A stretch of DNA of 60,000 bases from Polytrichum commune. Taxonomy: Eukaryota; Streptophyta; Polytrichopsida; Polytrichales; Polytrichaceae. The notes beneath the pieces were generated by a model. It ran no database searches. It was not told the origin of the DNA and saw only the letters and a list, made by a program, of their open reading frames with translations. Shown here piece after piece: positions 31,765 through 43,825 of this stretch. Position 1 is the stretch's first letter, and every line of letters begins with the position of its first letter. Location of the stretch: contig OX485804.1 in NCBI GenBank assembly GCA_950295325.1, forward strand, positions 27,840,001-27,900,000, in the 5' to 3' direction. The position numbers and the translations under genes are program-made.

Positions 31765-34151
31765 TCATTGCTCCTTCCGCTGTTGTTTCCCTGTCATGCC
31801 TTCCACAACCTGGATCCCCAAAACGATTCAAATTTTGTCAACTTTTGTCTGGTATTACATGTTGAGAGCTAATAACCAAGTCCCCCAGATGACTTACAAA
31901 AACTTGTGCTGAGTTCCAGACCCAGAATCACCAAAATAACTTTGATAAATAATCCTTATGCTTGCTGCCTACGGAGCAGGCAATTCTCTGAGTAAGTTTA
32001 CCCTACCTATGGGTAGTAAAAGGTGCTCTCACAAGATATCTGAAGAATCAAAATTTACTACTCAGCCAACCATCGCATTTTGGACATTTGGGCAAAGATT
32101 TCAAATATGCATGTCATTAATAAGTCAGGCGGAAGCTAGATCTATATGCCTTAGCACGTCTTCACAAGTAGATTATAGAAGGAACCTCGAGAGCAGGAGA
32201 AAGTACCTCTGATAATTTAGGTGGTGCAATCGGTTCAGGTCTGTTCAATGCATTCCTTATTGGAGGAACAATCAAAGGCGCTCCAAGTCCTGCAAGTATT
32301 CAACAAAGTCACATCACCAATACCCCACTCTGGTGTGCAAAGGAGAGTGAAACAGAGCCCAAAGTGCAGAATTCTCAATACTTGTGGAAGTCGCCATACA
32401 GCATCTGCCCCACATGGTAGGAGCTCCAGATCACACCACGCATGTCTCACAAGCATGTATACTACCTAATTTCACTTAATGAACTGCAGCTCAGACAAAT
32501 AATCTAGTCGTCACCCTGTCATGAAACAACACGGAAAGCTTAAAATAGACTGTACACCCCAAAAGATAATCCTAGCAGAGAGCTGCTGCTATACTCACAC
32601 GCCTCACTGGCTCAGGTGTATTAAACACATACTATGTGATGTCCAAGATAAAAGGGAAAAGAAGATGGCCAACAAAAACTTCAAGGACCATTGATGGACC
32701 AGATGCTAAGGAACTGAGAAATTCATGACACACAGGCAGATAAATTTCTTACCCTAATCCAGGATAAGAGATTTGCATGAGTTGATTATTAAAGAGACAA
32801 CAACGATTTACCATAATGGTTTGTCCTGGATTGGAGATTTTTCCTTCCCATTTATACCAGCTCTGGTCATTCATAGACTACCTCTGATCCACTTCCATAT
32901 ATGCTTCTTATAAACGAGGACAAATGTGCCATCCCGTGCACATGTAGTGAACATGTAACTCAGATTCCAATCTCCAGGCAGTCCATAGAGACCAGAAGAA
33001 CACACGAGCTCAGTCCCGGCCAATTCCTTGTAACCAGGTTTAGGGTTCTATGCAATGCAGAAAACCCAGTCGACTTGGAGTTCCATGAATGCAAGAATGA
33101 ATAAATGCAAAGAATAAACGTCGACTTGGAAAATCAACGAATAAATGCAAAGAATAGGTGGGAGCAATCCAATGCCACTTTTCTCCTCCTATAAATAGCC
33201 TTCCTAAACCTGCCCTGTCAACCCCTTCGCAATGAAAGAAACACACATTTTCAAAATGAACAGGTGAGAAAACCCAAAAGGATAGAAAGGTAAATATGTA
33301 ACTCAGATTTCGATCCTCCACGTGAGGACGATGTGCCATCCCATGCGCTTGTTGTGTACATTTAACTCAGATTTCAGCCTCCAAGCGGTCCATAAAATAA
33401 GAACACACAAGCTAACGATCCCGGTCAATTTTGACCAAGACCAGGCTGTAAGCTCCTCCGTTTGAGAGTGATAAAACCTCTTATTCCTGCTCGAGCTCTA
33501 AAATGCACATAACCCCAGCTGTCTTCAATTTCCATAAAATATAAATGCAAAGGAAGGAACTGTGAGAGCAATCCAATGCCACTTTTCTCCTCCTACAAAT
33601 CGCCCTCTTAAATCTGCCCTATCAAACCCTTGGTAGTGAAAGAGACAAACATCGGGGCAAGGAACAGGGCGGAAACCCTATAGGGCAGAAGATGAATATC
33701 TAACTCAGATTTCCATCCTCCAAAATGAAGGCAATGTGTCATCCCGTGCGCATGTAGCAAAAATGTAACTCAGATCTCAATCTTCAGGCAGTCCACGAAG
33801 ACCAGAAGAACACACAAGCTGGGTCCCGACCAATTCCTCACGACCCGCTTTAGGGTTCTCATTCCTGCTCGAGCTCAACAATGCACATAACCCCAATTGC
33901 CGTGGATTTCCATAGACGAATGCATGCGATGGAATTGCGGAAGCAATCCAATGCCACTTTTCTCCTCCTGTAAATTGCCATCCTAAATCTACCCTGTCGG
34001 GCGACACACATTTGGGCAAGGAACGGATGGGAAACCCTAAAAGATGGGAAGTAGGTGAGGTTTAGTAATTACCGATAGCGGAAAGGAAGAAGCAAGCGGA
34101 GAGCACAGGGTCCTGCGCCATCAATCTTCGCAGCCCTGCGGAGGCGCCCAT
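31765..34151 (-). CDS. 68-aa protein resembling complex I subunit B9/NDUFA3, three exons
   Basis: Exon 1 34151-34073, exon 2 32289-32207, exon 3 31809-31765, all on the minus strand with GT-AG borders and phases that join perfectly. The product starts MGASAGLRRLMAQDPVLSAC, has one hydrophobic segment (about residues 15-34, VLSACFFLSAIGLGAPLIV), then PPIRNALNRPEPIAPPKLSE, and ends VVEGMTGKQQRKEQ. A short N-terminus, an (E/D)PVL motif leading into a single membrane helix, and the small size fit the B9 (NDUFA3) accessory subunit of the mitochondrial NADH dehydrogenase membrane arm. That match is from memory of the family, not a search. It would sit in the inner mitochondrial membrane. Intron 1 (1.78 kb) contains three ~400-bp tandem units. 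The GA-rich 5' leader lies at about 34152-34260. The exons are too short to appear as single ORFs. Confidence 0.8.
32917..34055. repeat. Three ~400-bp tandem units in intron 1 of the complex I-like gene
   Basis: Units start near 32925, 33325 and 33728. Shared landmarks: TGTGCCATCCCGTGC, TAACTCAGATTTC, a 'cagtccaXXXagaccagaagaacacacXagct' block, AATCCAATGCCACTTTTCTC and CTCCTCCTATAAAT. The third unit runs to within ~20 bases of the exon 1 donor. Unit 1 has CTATAAATAGCC, a TATA-like string on the + strand, but no transcript can be inferred from that. Confidence 0.85.
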
Positions 34152-34286
34152 CCTTCCTTCCCTACCTTGAATCTTTCCTCTCCGTCTTCCTCCCAATTTC
34201 CTGTCTTTCTTCTTCACTCTCCTCTGCTCTGGTCTGCTTAACTTAACTTAGCTCTGCTGCGTCTAAGCGAATGCGGGGACGCGCGC

Positions 34287-34302
34287 ACACACACACACAC
34301 TA
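34287..34302. repeat. (CA)n microsatellite
   Basis: A run of CA dinucleotides preceded by CGCGCG, upstream of the complex I-like gene. Likely length-polymorphic. Confidence 0.85.
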
Positions 34303-34429
34303 TTTTCTCTCTCCTCTCCAAAACCTAATAATTAACCCTTAACCCCTCCTCTTAAACCCTATTAATTATGTGCAATGTTTTAGTTTTTATGAACATCAAC
34401 ACGAAACATCGTAACATTAAGGTGCATTT

Positions 34430-34800
34430 TTAGCTCGGCACTCGCATCTTTTCCTAGGATATGAAACAAGCAATTATGTAGTGTGAGATGATTATCAAAT
34501 CCAAATCATGCTAATTGCCATTTAACCTTATCAATTTTTGAGCTCATATGAATACTTTGTTCATTTTCATAGTGAAGATTATCTTTTTTATGGAATGATC
34601 ATTATATGTTTTCTTCCTCTTCATTGATGTTGACTAGGTATTGAGTTTAGAATGGTTAACATAATTTGAGCACATGGTCCAATTACATTTAAACGCATGT
34701 TTTTGAGTGTTCGTTCTTAGATCCGCATTTTATAACACACCACTCCCATAAAGGTGTTTGTTTAACATGAGTAATTAGATTAGGCTTGTTTGTCTTATTC
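34430..34800. repeat. Interspersed repeat family C, copy 3
   Basis: It is collinear with 28820-29150: GGATATGAAACAAGCAATTA, a 'caaatccaaatcatg' block, a 'gttgactaggtattgag' block, and a final AAAGGTGTTTGTTTAACATG. About 370 bp and non-coding. Confidence 0.55.
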
Positions 34801-37200
34801 AACATGAGTCTTAGATAGTGCTTTTCTTTTCTTTTTGCATTATCTTGGGGTTTAGTGATTAGTAGAGAATTAGGGGGGAGGGGGGTGTTGTTGGTGCATT
34901 GGTGGGATCTACAAACAACATGGGTGGTAGTTGCTCTAGGCCAACAAAAAACCTTTGGTCCTCTGGGAGGTTGAGCTGGAGAGTTGTCATCTTTTGCTAC
35001 TGGCGAACTCTAGGAATAAGCATGAATATATTATGTCAGGGAAATCACTCAAGAACGAAGGGGGCACAATTCCCTCAACCTTCCCAACCAAGGGAACCTC
35101 CAACATAGGTTTGGCAATGTTATGATATCCATGTTAAGAGAGCACTTTGTATATTGTTCATGATGCAACGATCATATTTCATAATCACTTACATTGGCAA
35201 GTTTTGTTGTGTTCATGTGCTTCTATTTATGCACGTAAGTGAAACAATCGCCACCTTGTGGCCTTGGAGGGCAATTTTGCCATATTCAATACAGTTTTGT
35301 CTCCTTTGTGTAAGGAGACTTCTCTCCTAACATGTGGAAGTGTATCTCACACTACATCCCTTCCAGATGAAGACAAACCTATTTGAAAGGTTGTGAAGTG
35401 ATCTTAACCACACTCTCACCACATGTAGAGAGTGTGCTTAAGGTTACGGCAACTACCTCACTACTAGTTGCTCATCGAAGACCTCGATGGTTGATTCGGT
35501 GTGCATATATAGATGACGAGGCAAAAGAGGGTAATGAAGAGGATAATGGAAATGAAAAATAGCATCATGGTTAGCCTTAGAGATTGTGATTGGATTTATG
35601 CAACGATTGAGGAGAACCGACAATTAGTTACAGATGAACCGGTTGAGTTTGAGAAATAATCAGTTGAAGTTCAAGACTTCAAGAGAATTACTGATCACTT
35701 TAGAGGGATTTATGGAATATACCTCAAATTAATGTAGAAAAACCGAAGGATGTCAACATGTAACCGGTTGGACTTGCAAACACTAGGATCTCAACCGATT
35801 CTCGGGGGGTTCACTCCCTCTTATATTTTGCATACACGTGCGTTCGGGACCTATTTATTGGGGGGGGTTATTTACCTTGCAGAAAAGATTATAAGGTGAT
35901 GGTATTTTACATGTAAACATGTTTCATTATTTGAAAATCCCCTATTTTACATGTACATTTTTTACAAAATTTATCTACAATGAATATAGTGGACCCTATT
36001 TTTTATCGCACGTTGTTCTACGATTTTCGCCAATAAACCCCCCGAGCAACCAATTATGCCCAAAGATCTCCCCAAACATTGGATTTGTGTGTGTCGGTTT
36101 TTATGTTATACCTTTCTTTGAATGAACCTCACTCATTAGATTTGGTTGCATATGCCAATTTCATCTTCCCCTTTCATAATTTAATTAGACATAATACTCA
36201 AGTCAATTGCCAAACTTCCATACATGATTTCATTTGCTACCTTTGAACGTGTTGGCAATTGTTGATTAGTCCCACTATGTAACATTGTATAGGAAACATG
36301 TGTGTGCAATACCAATTGAATTTTATCTGTCATTGCTCATATATTACCACTCATTGCTCACCGTTCACATGATAGCATTCCCCATCTAAGGGTCCACACA
36401 CACCACCTAGTTGAGAGAATTAGCTAAATTATAAGTTAGTGAGGAGTAGATAACCAAAATGCTAGTAAACTAAAATCATGGTCTAATCGCTTGCAACCTA
36501 GTGAGGAGAATTAGCTAACAATATGAGTCAGTGAGAATTAACTAACTCATATGCTTACTATTTGATTTCACACCTGCACCCCCCAATTTATAACTAACCA
36601 AAGGTTGACCAATTTAATAGAGGAGCTAAAGTTGACCGGCCAAAGTCATACTCAACTTGCCCAAGTTTTGAACATGGCACTAACAATGAACATTATGACT
36701 TTTGTGGCCCACACCATTTATGTTTCATAAAAAGTAATATATTTTTAAAACACTACAAAATCATTAAGTATCATCAAATACAATTTGATTTATATTATTT
36801 GCCTAAATACGATCATTAAAAATGACATTATAATATTTATTTGTCAATGACATAATTTTTTATAATTTATGTGTATGCTTATTTACGACGATGTAAGAAA
36901 TAGTATGATCCACTTCGTAGCGGAATGGAGAAGAGACGGGGAAAATGTGAAGCACGAACTCAAACAAAAAATCATGCTAATCATTGATAAAAAGAAAGTT
37001 AGTCGGCATCAAAGGTATGAATGAATGAAGATTCTTCACATTAATCTTCACAAAAGAAAATCTTGAAATGTTAACTAAATTATAGTCTCATAGCTTTTAT
37101 TTAAACCTAAAATCTAACTAGGTGGTGTGGGTGTGAGATTAAGTAGCTCTCGTATTCTACCTAACTCTCTCCACCAAGCGGTGTGGGCACAATATAACTA
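34801..37200. other. Gene-poor AT-rich region
   Basis: There is no convincing gene. A G-rich patch (34875-34890) and 35880-36050, similar to 150-290, are the only notable points. The recurring 'accctattttttatc' word suggests an old repeat. Small ORFs are unsupported. Confidence 0.35.
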
Positions 37201-37590
37201 CACTAAATGTGATATTTAGTGTCACCAATTCTAATTGTCTTGCTCAATACTAATTGTAAACTTGGTATAGTGTCACCAACACTACGTGTTAACCCAACAC
37301 TACGTGTTAACCCAACATTATTTGTCATTCCTTGTAATTTCTTCGGGGGATTATAGATTTAAAGTGTTGCAATTACTGTCACTTACCAAGTGATATTTCA
37401 TCCAAATTTCAATCATCCATGACAATATTCCATCACAAGTTGTTGACAAGAGAAAGTAGGGTCTTGGCTGTGGATGAACTCGTCCATCGTCCATGACAAT
37501 ATTTGTTCACTTTTTCATAAGAAGTGTCATCCAAAAAGCTATCATTAGTGACATAAAATACCATATAACACTAAATATCATATTTAGAGT
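37201..37590 (+). mobile_element. MITE family B, copy 2 (intact)
   Basis: It starts CACTAAATGTGATATTTAGTG and ends with the inverse (CACTAAATATCATATTTAGAG). Uninterrupted, ~390 bp, it serves as the reference for the split copy at 1167-2045 and the inverted copy at 52385-52825. Confidence 0.7.
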
Positions 37591-37779
37591 ACTTGGAGTG
37601 GTTAGTTACTCTAATCAAAGCCTAAACCGGCAAATGCAGGTGGACCCTAACATATCCATTTGAAGGTTTGCTCACATTATAATGCTCTACAACATGATGC
37701 CAAGAGAACCCAAAGTTTATCCCAAATGTGTTTTCTACATTGATTATCTTAGTTTGTGTGTGTTATTATTCAGAATTAG

Positions 37780-38109
37780 CATTAGTAGAAAACTTTGTCA
37801 AAAAGAACTACCGCCAAAATTAGTTGCAGTTGTTTTGACCAACCTGACTTGCAGTTGCTCAACAACTGCAAATTTTTATTTATTTTTTGGTTTAGCGACT
37901 AAAGTTTTAGGAATATGGGGTGTGTGTAATGGACCATTGGAAAGGTCTTGAAAGTACATTTCCAACAATATATTTCACAATTAAAAAAAATATAGTCACA
38001 AAACAAAAAAGAAATATATGCAGTTGTTTAACGACTACATAACAGGCTGGTCAAAAGAACCACAGTCAATTTTGGCTGCGGTTTTTTGGGGCATATTTTT
38101 CTACTAGTG
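37780..38109. mobile_element. CACTA-type MITE, copy 1
   Basis: The termini are CATTAGTAGAAAAC at the left and TTTTTCTACTAGTG at the right, a CACTA-class inverted repeat with one substitution at the left end. The interior has AAGAACTACCGCCAAAA near the left matched by GGTCAAAAGAACCACAG near the right. It is 330 bp, and a related copy is at 48912-49216. Confidence 0.7.
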
Positions 38110-40440
38110 TACGTAGTGCAATAATGTCTTACTCAATGATTCAATTTAAACTAAAAAATTGAATAGGTTGTTCGGACATTATAAAACATGAATGACTATA
38201 CTTGGTGAGATATTATACTTCCGTTACATATAGCATTACATAACTGCAAATATCAACACACACTAATTGGGATAATCAATGTCGTGTTTTTTGAGATGTT
38301 GAGATAGTCATACATATATGACATAAGGTATGTATGTGTTATTTGGTTCATATTTCATGCTCTCCAACTTCTACCAATTAGATTTACACACAAAACTCGT
38401 GTTGCATTAGCAAATCTATGATGAAATATATGCAAAATCCGCATACTAAATCAAACCTCCCTTGATTTAGTTATGGCTATCGGAAGTGCATGTTTGTTGA
38501 TTTCTTAATTGGATATATAGGTTTGTGGAGGGCACCTTCAACCTTCCAGCCTTAGACGGTGTAACCCGTTGCTGAACCGGTTTACATGGAAGTCACTCCT
38601 ACCAAAATTAGTCCTTTGAAGGTGTTTACTTGTCTACAAATTGTTTGCACTTAGATCTATCTCACATTCCTTAATCTCTAGCCTTCATGAAGCTACAAGG
38701 CTTAGATGACTAAGTTTGTAAGTCTATGTTCCCCTAAAGTGTCCTTAACGAGAAACACTTTTTCAATATCTCTCAATATGAAGTTCCTCTTTAATGATTT
38801 CTTTAATGAATAGGTACCTTAGAATTCAAGTTAATGTTCCCCGAAACCCTAATGTCAAGGTTAGGTGTTCGAAAGGGAAATCAATACTTAAGTCTAATAT
38901 CTTGTAGGTTACTCCAACTCTTTCATGGTTTGAATGACTAGCACGTCATTTAAAATCCAAGTCTCAATATCTAAATGTCGCAAGCATATTCCCTCGCTAA
39001 ATTACATTTCCCGGAAGTGCATTTGATTAAACTCACGGACATGAAAACATTCTTAGTACATCTTCTCCTTTCTTAATCTCAAAGGGGGTGTGGATAATAT
39101 CTATCAAATTCCTTAAGGTATCTCTCAAAGTTAGGGTTTGATTAATCCTCTCATTTATTTCCCAATTCCTTACTCATCTCTCCGCAAGCACCTTGGATTG
39201 ACATCGGAAGATATAGGTTGATGTGAAATTTTGATAAATGGGTATGATGGTGAAGGGATGTAGAAGTGCCCACTTGGCGGTCCCTCTCTTGTTTGTAATC
39301 ATTCTCTTATGCCGTTGCGGTGATGTGATCCCAGTAAATCAAATCCGAAAGGTTTGCCAAAGCACGGAGGCACGTAATTCAATTCCCCTTTATGCTCAAG
39401 TGTTAGTACATCCACTTCTAACCATTGAGTTAGCTTCATGAGAATCCAAATCATAATTCATTCATAAACCATTCTAAGTATTTCCTTAGGTAATTCTCAC
39501 GTTTATTTTCCTAAGTCCCTAGAAGATTCTCAACTCACCCCGTACCTCAAGTTTCTTAAGTTGTACGGGTTCACAGAAATTTTTACTTCTTTTTCTACGT
39601 CCTCAACCTTCTCGCATTGCTCGGAATCCTCAATCTCTTCCGTCGAGTGTTAGTACGTCGTGGGATTGTTCCGATTGCCTGCGGGAGCTCATGTAGAAAT
39701 CTAATGCACCGCGGTGCCTATAAGTAATTCTAATGCCATGGATAATACACCTTAGTCCAAAATTGAATGGTAACTTAAATCCTTTTTAAGCTCAAGTGTT
39801 ATCCATTCAAATCCTTGTGATTGATCATCAAAGAGATAGCCTCTCTCGGGCTTCTTACAAATGTTGTTTCATGACGAGTTTCTCCTTAGGTAATTCACCT
39901 AAACTTCTCAAGTCCTTTTTAAGATTCCAACCTCAATTATTTCCTTAAGTTCTAAGGAATTCCATCTTCTTCCTAAGTCTTCAATATATCGAATGGTTTT
40001 CCAATCCCTTTTGGATTAAGATAGGTATCACAATATAGAAAGGTATCCGGTATGCTCAAGGTCTTTTGACACTCATGTAGAGTTTCCGTGATCGAATGAA
40101 GTGCATTAGGGCCCTTAAGTAGGCCTCCTTATATAGTCTTCCACATCTAGCTTTAGGTAGGATTTAATTAATGTTATCCTCGGCTAATTTTAGGACTATA
40201 TCTATTAATATCCTGGATCCAACGTCTTAGGTCTATTAACCTAAATCTATCCTCCCTAAGATGTTCCTAATGACTACATAACTCTTGGGATCCAGTGGTT
40301 ACACTTTCATCGCGAGTTCATCCATCCCTTGTCATTTCCCCCACATGTCCTATAACTACGGGTGTTTGCCACCTCGCCTCATTACTAACTCTCTTCCTAT
40401 TGGCCTCGACCCTCCCTGGGTCGTTCTCCCACGGCTCTCC
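38110..40440 (-). repeat. LTR-like debris with an internal duplication
   Basis: No ORF or protein domain is found. On the minus strand, GACTATATAAGGAGGCC (about 40124-40140) looks like the TATA region of a plant LTR. About 39360-39560 and 39760-39990 are diverged duplicates (ATGCTCAAGTGTTAGTAC / AAGCTCAAGTGTTATCC, then CTTAGGTAATTCTCAC / CCTTAGGTAATTCACC). No termini or TSD could be fixed. Confidence 0.35.
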
Positions 40441-40640
40441 TGCGTTCCCGAGTGGCCTCCGCGTTCCCGAGTCGTCCAACTGTCTTCTCGCTTCCTCCAG
40501 CCGTCCCTACGTTCCCGAGCTGCTTACGTTCCCGGCTCACCTTCGTTCCCGACAGCCGCTCTTGCTCCCGACAACCTTGCGTTCCCGACGCTCCCCCAAC
40601 TGCTCCTTTCGTTCCCAGATCGTATGCATTCCCGAAGCTC
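40437..40640. repeat. Short degenerate array of CGTTCCCGA words
   Basis: About nine copies of CGTTCCCGA or close variants (TGCGTTCCCGAG, CCGCGTTCCCGAG, TACGTTCCCGAG, TTCGTTCCCGAC and others) at irregular 15-35 base spacing in an unusually GC-rich patch. Long ORFs in several frames here arise from the absence of AT-rich stops and are not called genes. Confidence 0.7.
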
Positions 40641-40789
40641 TCCTGTCTTCCTTAATGCCCTCATTCACACCGCCACCGGCCCGGTGGCTTCCTCCTCGCA
40701 CCTGTTTGGGCTTCTTGCCCTCCGGTCTTCCCCATGGTGTCGGGGAAGGTGAGCTCTCCAAGGTCCTCTCAATTGTGTTCATTATTGAG

Positions 40790-40941
40790 TGTAAAGTAAT
40801 TATTTATATTTAAAGATGTAGTCCAATCTCTTTCAAACATGTATCTTTATCATGTTTGCCCTTTGATCTTCACTGAACCACATACTAATTAAATATAAGA
40901 GTATGATTGAGAAAACAAAGCACTTAAGACCCATCTACCTT
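40790..40941. repeat. Interspersed repeat family C, partial copy 4
   Basis: It retains only the right part of the family: TGTAGTCCAATCTCTTTCAA, GAACCACATACTAATTAAA, AGACCCATCTACCTTAGGGCC. It abuts family E at 40942. Confidence 0.45.
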
Positions 40942-41862
40942 AGGGCCAGTTTACACCACGGACCATGAAGTCGGACCATGGAAGATGGCCTTTTTCCATG
41001 GTCCGATTTCTTAAAAAATTAATTTACAAAGTCTTTGGGCCCCTTACTAGGTGTAAACCGAATGTGGACCAAGAAGAATGACCATGCACCAAAAAATGAA
41101 CATGCTGGTTTTTTTTATAACACATGCCCAAAAAGGGCATATTTGGAAAAAGAATCAAGTTTGACCATTCTCTTGTCTTCTCTTAGGCTTCACTTGTCTT
41201 CACTTCTTGTTAAATGTGTCGAAGGTGTGGCTTGCAAATCTTCTCACAACATTTTTTACAACAACAAAAACGAGTGATTTAATTTGTACATGTTCAGTGT
41301 AATCTACATATGACATGCACCTTGTGTTGTACATTGAGCATTATTTGCAACCCACTTCACCACGTGTACTCGAATTCTTGAGTTCTACATGTCCCACATT
41401 GTTTGGTGAAACATGTGGGAGCCGGTTTAATGGGTAGGGCATAAAAGAAATGGTACGTCTAACATGCTATGATATTGATCAAGGCACATAGAGGGCAAAC
41501 TTGCTTCTGAAGAGTGTACACAAAGCACACTTTGTGAGCCTAACCTAGTGGGAAGAGTTGTATATATAAAGCCCCCCAAAAAATGACATTAAAAAATATT
41601 ATATCGGCATTTCTTTGTCATGGGCCCTTGACTTTTCCCATTAGACCACTTCTCTTGCCTCTCTCATCGCAAAACCTGATGAACCATGTCAATGTATTAA
41701 TTAAGCCTTGGAATATGTTTCTTGGGGACCTTGACCTCCATGGTCACTCTGCCATTTTTTCCTTTGGTGTAAACCGAAGTGGTCCTAGGACGACTTCAAC
41801 AGCCACTCAACGCTCTTACAACGCCATGGGACGACTTTATGGTCCATGGTGTAAACCGCCTG
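40942..41862. repeat. Fold-back repeat family E, copy 3
   Basis: The left end is AGGGCCAGTTTACACCACGG. The right end, in reverse complement, is AGGCGGTTTACACCATGGACC. ~920 bp with internal inverted GGACCATGG/CCATGGTCC blocks. It ends five bases before the CACTA element. Confidence 0.6.
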
Positions 41863-42927
41863 TAGTTCATTACAACAAAACATGTCTTTTACAACTGGGT
41901 TTTTTAACTCCTACGAGTGAGAAAATCCAGACTTTATTGACGTAGAAAACGACCAATCGCTTCGGACAAGCAGTAAAGTGTGGTCATAGTCATGTCGGAC
42001 AAGACGTTCCCAATGGCAGTGAAGTTTGGGGTGCTCTGCGTGCTTTACTTCATAAAGTCATGTCCTACTTCACTATGCCTCGTCAATATAAGCAAGATAA
42101 TACACGTCACCATATAACTAAGCCTAGTGATATCATAACTAAGTCATGTAGGTGTGTACTAACTTTTGCACTTCACTACACAAAGTCATATATGTGAAAT
42201 GAATAAAAGTCTCCATACCACTCCCTCTAGTAATCTCGGACAATAACGAAGGAGATTCATAACTTTACGTAGTAAGTGCGTGTGACTTATTATAGTAAAC
42301 AAATCCGGCAATGACATATACTTCTCATTTTATGTTGTAATATTTACTTTACTATGTGGAGTAAATTAGTCATATAGGGATGTACCAACATTCGCACTTC
42401 ACTACATAAAGTCATCTTACGGGTAATGAATTGAATTCTCTACGTCACTACCCTTAGTAGTCACGGACAATAACGCATGACATCCATAACTCGGCATAGT
42501 AAGTGCATATGACTGGTCTTAGTAAACATCTCACTGTTTGGCGGGTGGACCTACTTTACTATATGTAGTAACTTTTGCATCAACCATTAGTATTTGGCTT
42601 ACTTTGTGGAGTCATATGGTTTTCATATGTTATTATTGTGTATAACTGGTAGTGAACTTTATATGGCTTTGCAAAGTGACATATTTTGGATGCATATGAC
42701 TGTACTTACTACAACTAATAACATGAGGTCAACTCATCACAGTTAGATGTTAATGGCATGCTCAGTATAACAATATAGCAAGTCAAAATATAGTAAGTTC
42801 TACTACCAAATTCATAAGGATACAAATAGTATGTCATTCATGTTCCACATTTCACTACTAGCAATGATAAATACTACACTTCGAGGTTCTATAAGTCTGA
42901 ATATCCTCAAAGTTCTATAAGTCCACA

Positions 42928-43570
42928 CTACAGTAACGCAGATGCATACAACCTAACACAATCATTTGGCCAAAGAACATAGTGGCCTTTTGCGTTGCCA
43001 ATCGTAGTGATTGGAGGGTCGTCTTCATTGAGGGGAATACATAGGGGATAGTCATCCTTATATGTCTCCGTAAATGTGAGAGATATGTAGCCACCGCCAA
43101 TCACCTTATTGTGCAACATCCCACCTGCTAGGTTCTTTATAATACCATTTCCAATGAATGTCGTCTTCAAGTCTTCATCTTCATGACCACAGATATGAAC
43201 CACATCCCCTGCATTCTGCACAAGTGCAACAACCACATGTTAGTGTTTGAATTACATTATGGCAAGGTTATGAGTTCAACAACAAAATATCGTTGCATGT
43301 TTCCTAGCAAGTGCGTACCAATTCGAGGCCGGTTTTGGTCTTTTTTGAAGCCTTGGTGGCAAGGGGAGGTTTATCCGTCCGGTGTTTGTCCACCACCTGT
43401 TTGTTCTTTAATGGGCTACTTCTCAGTTTCTCTACAACGTCGCCTTTCTTTAAAATTGGCAAAGCCTCCAATGTCAACTTCTCGCCTTCAGTCAGTCGTG
43501 CATGCTTCTGTTTAGGAGCACCATTTTTTTTGGCATCCCCACTATGCGTACTAATGCCTTGGCTGCTCAA
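42928..43570 (-). pseudogene. CACTA ORF1 protein, C-terminal exons (DUF8039-like)
   Basis: Two minus-strand coding segments: 43570 to about 43304, a Lys-rich linker (PKQKHARLTEGEKL), and about 43219-42928, joined across a small intron (acceptor before NAGDVVHICG). The second ends PITTIGNAKGHYVLWPNDCV, the [AT].G..[IV].WP.D.V signature that I associate with the DUF8039 tail of plant CACTA ORF1 proteins. It continues upstream to 45518-46292, beyond the inserted block at 43826-45182. Since the gene is broken there, I treat it as a pseudogene. Confidence 0.6.
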
Positions 43571-43825
43571 TGGCGCCCGAACTGGTCGAATTGCACCGCT
43601 GGAAACCTCATTTACCTGTGAATGTCAACTTCCATTGCGCACATTAGACATCGTTACACCATTTATGATTTAGTTCAGCACATACAAAAAGCCATATAAC
43701 TAAGCCTGGTGATATTATGTTCTACTTCTATCAGTCATATTACTGTGAGTTACATTCAGGTCATTACTGCCAATAGTAATGTCGGACAATAACGAATGAA
43801 ATCCATTACTACACCTAGTAAGCGC

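Noticed and set aside
40285-40813. Overlapping ORFs of 155 and 172 codons
   Set aside because: They arise from the GC-rich CGTTCCCGA array, which is open in several frames at once; Ser/Pro/Leu-rich with no domain.
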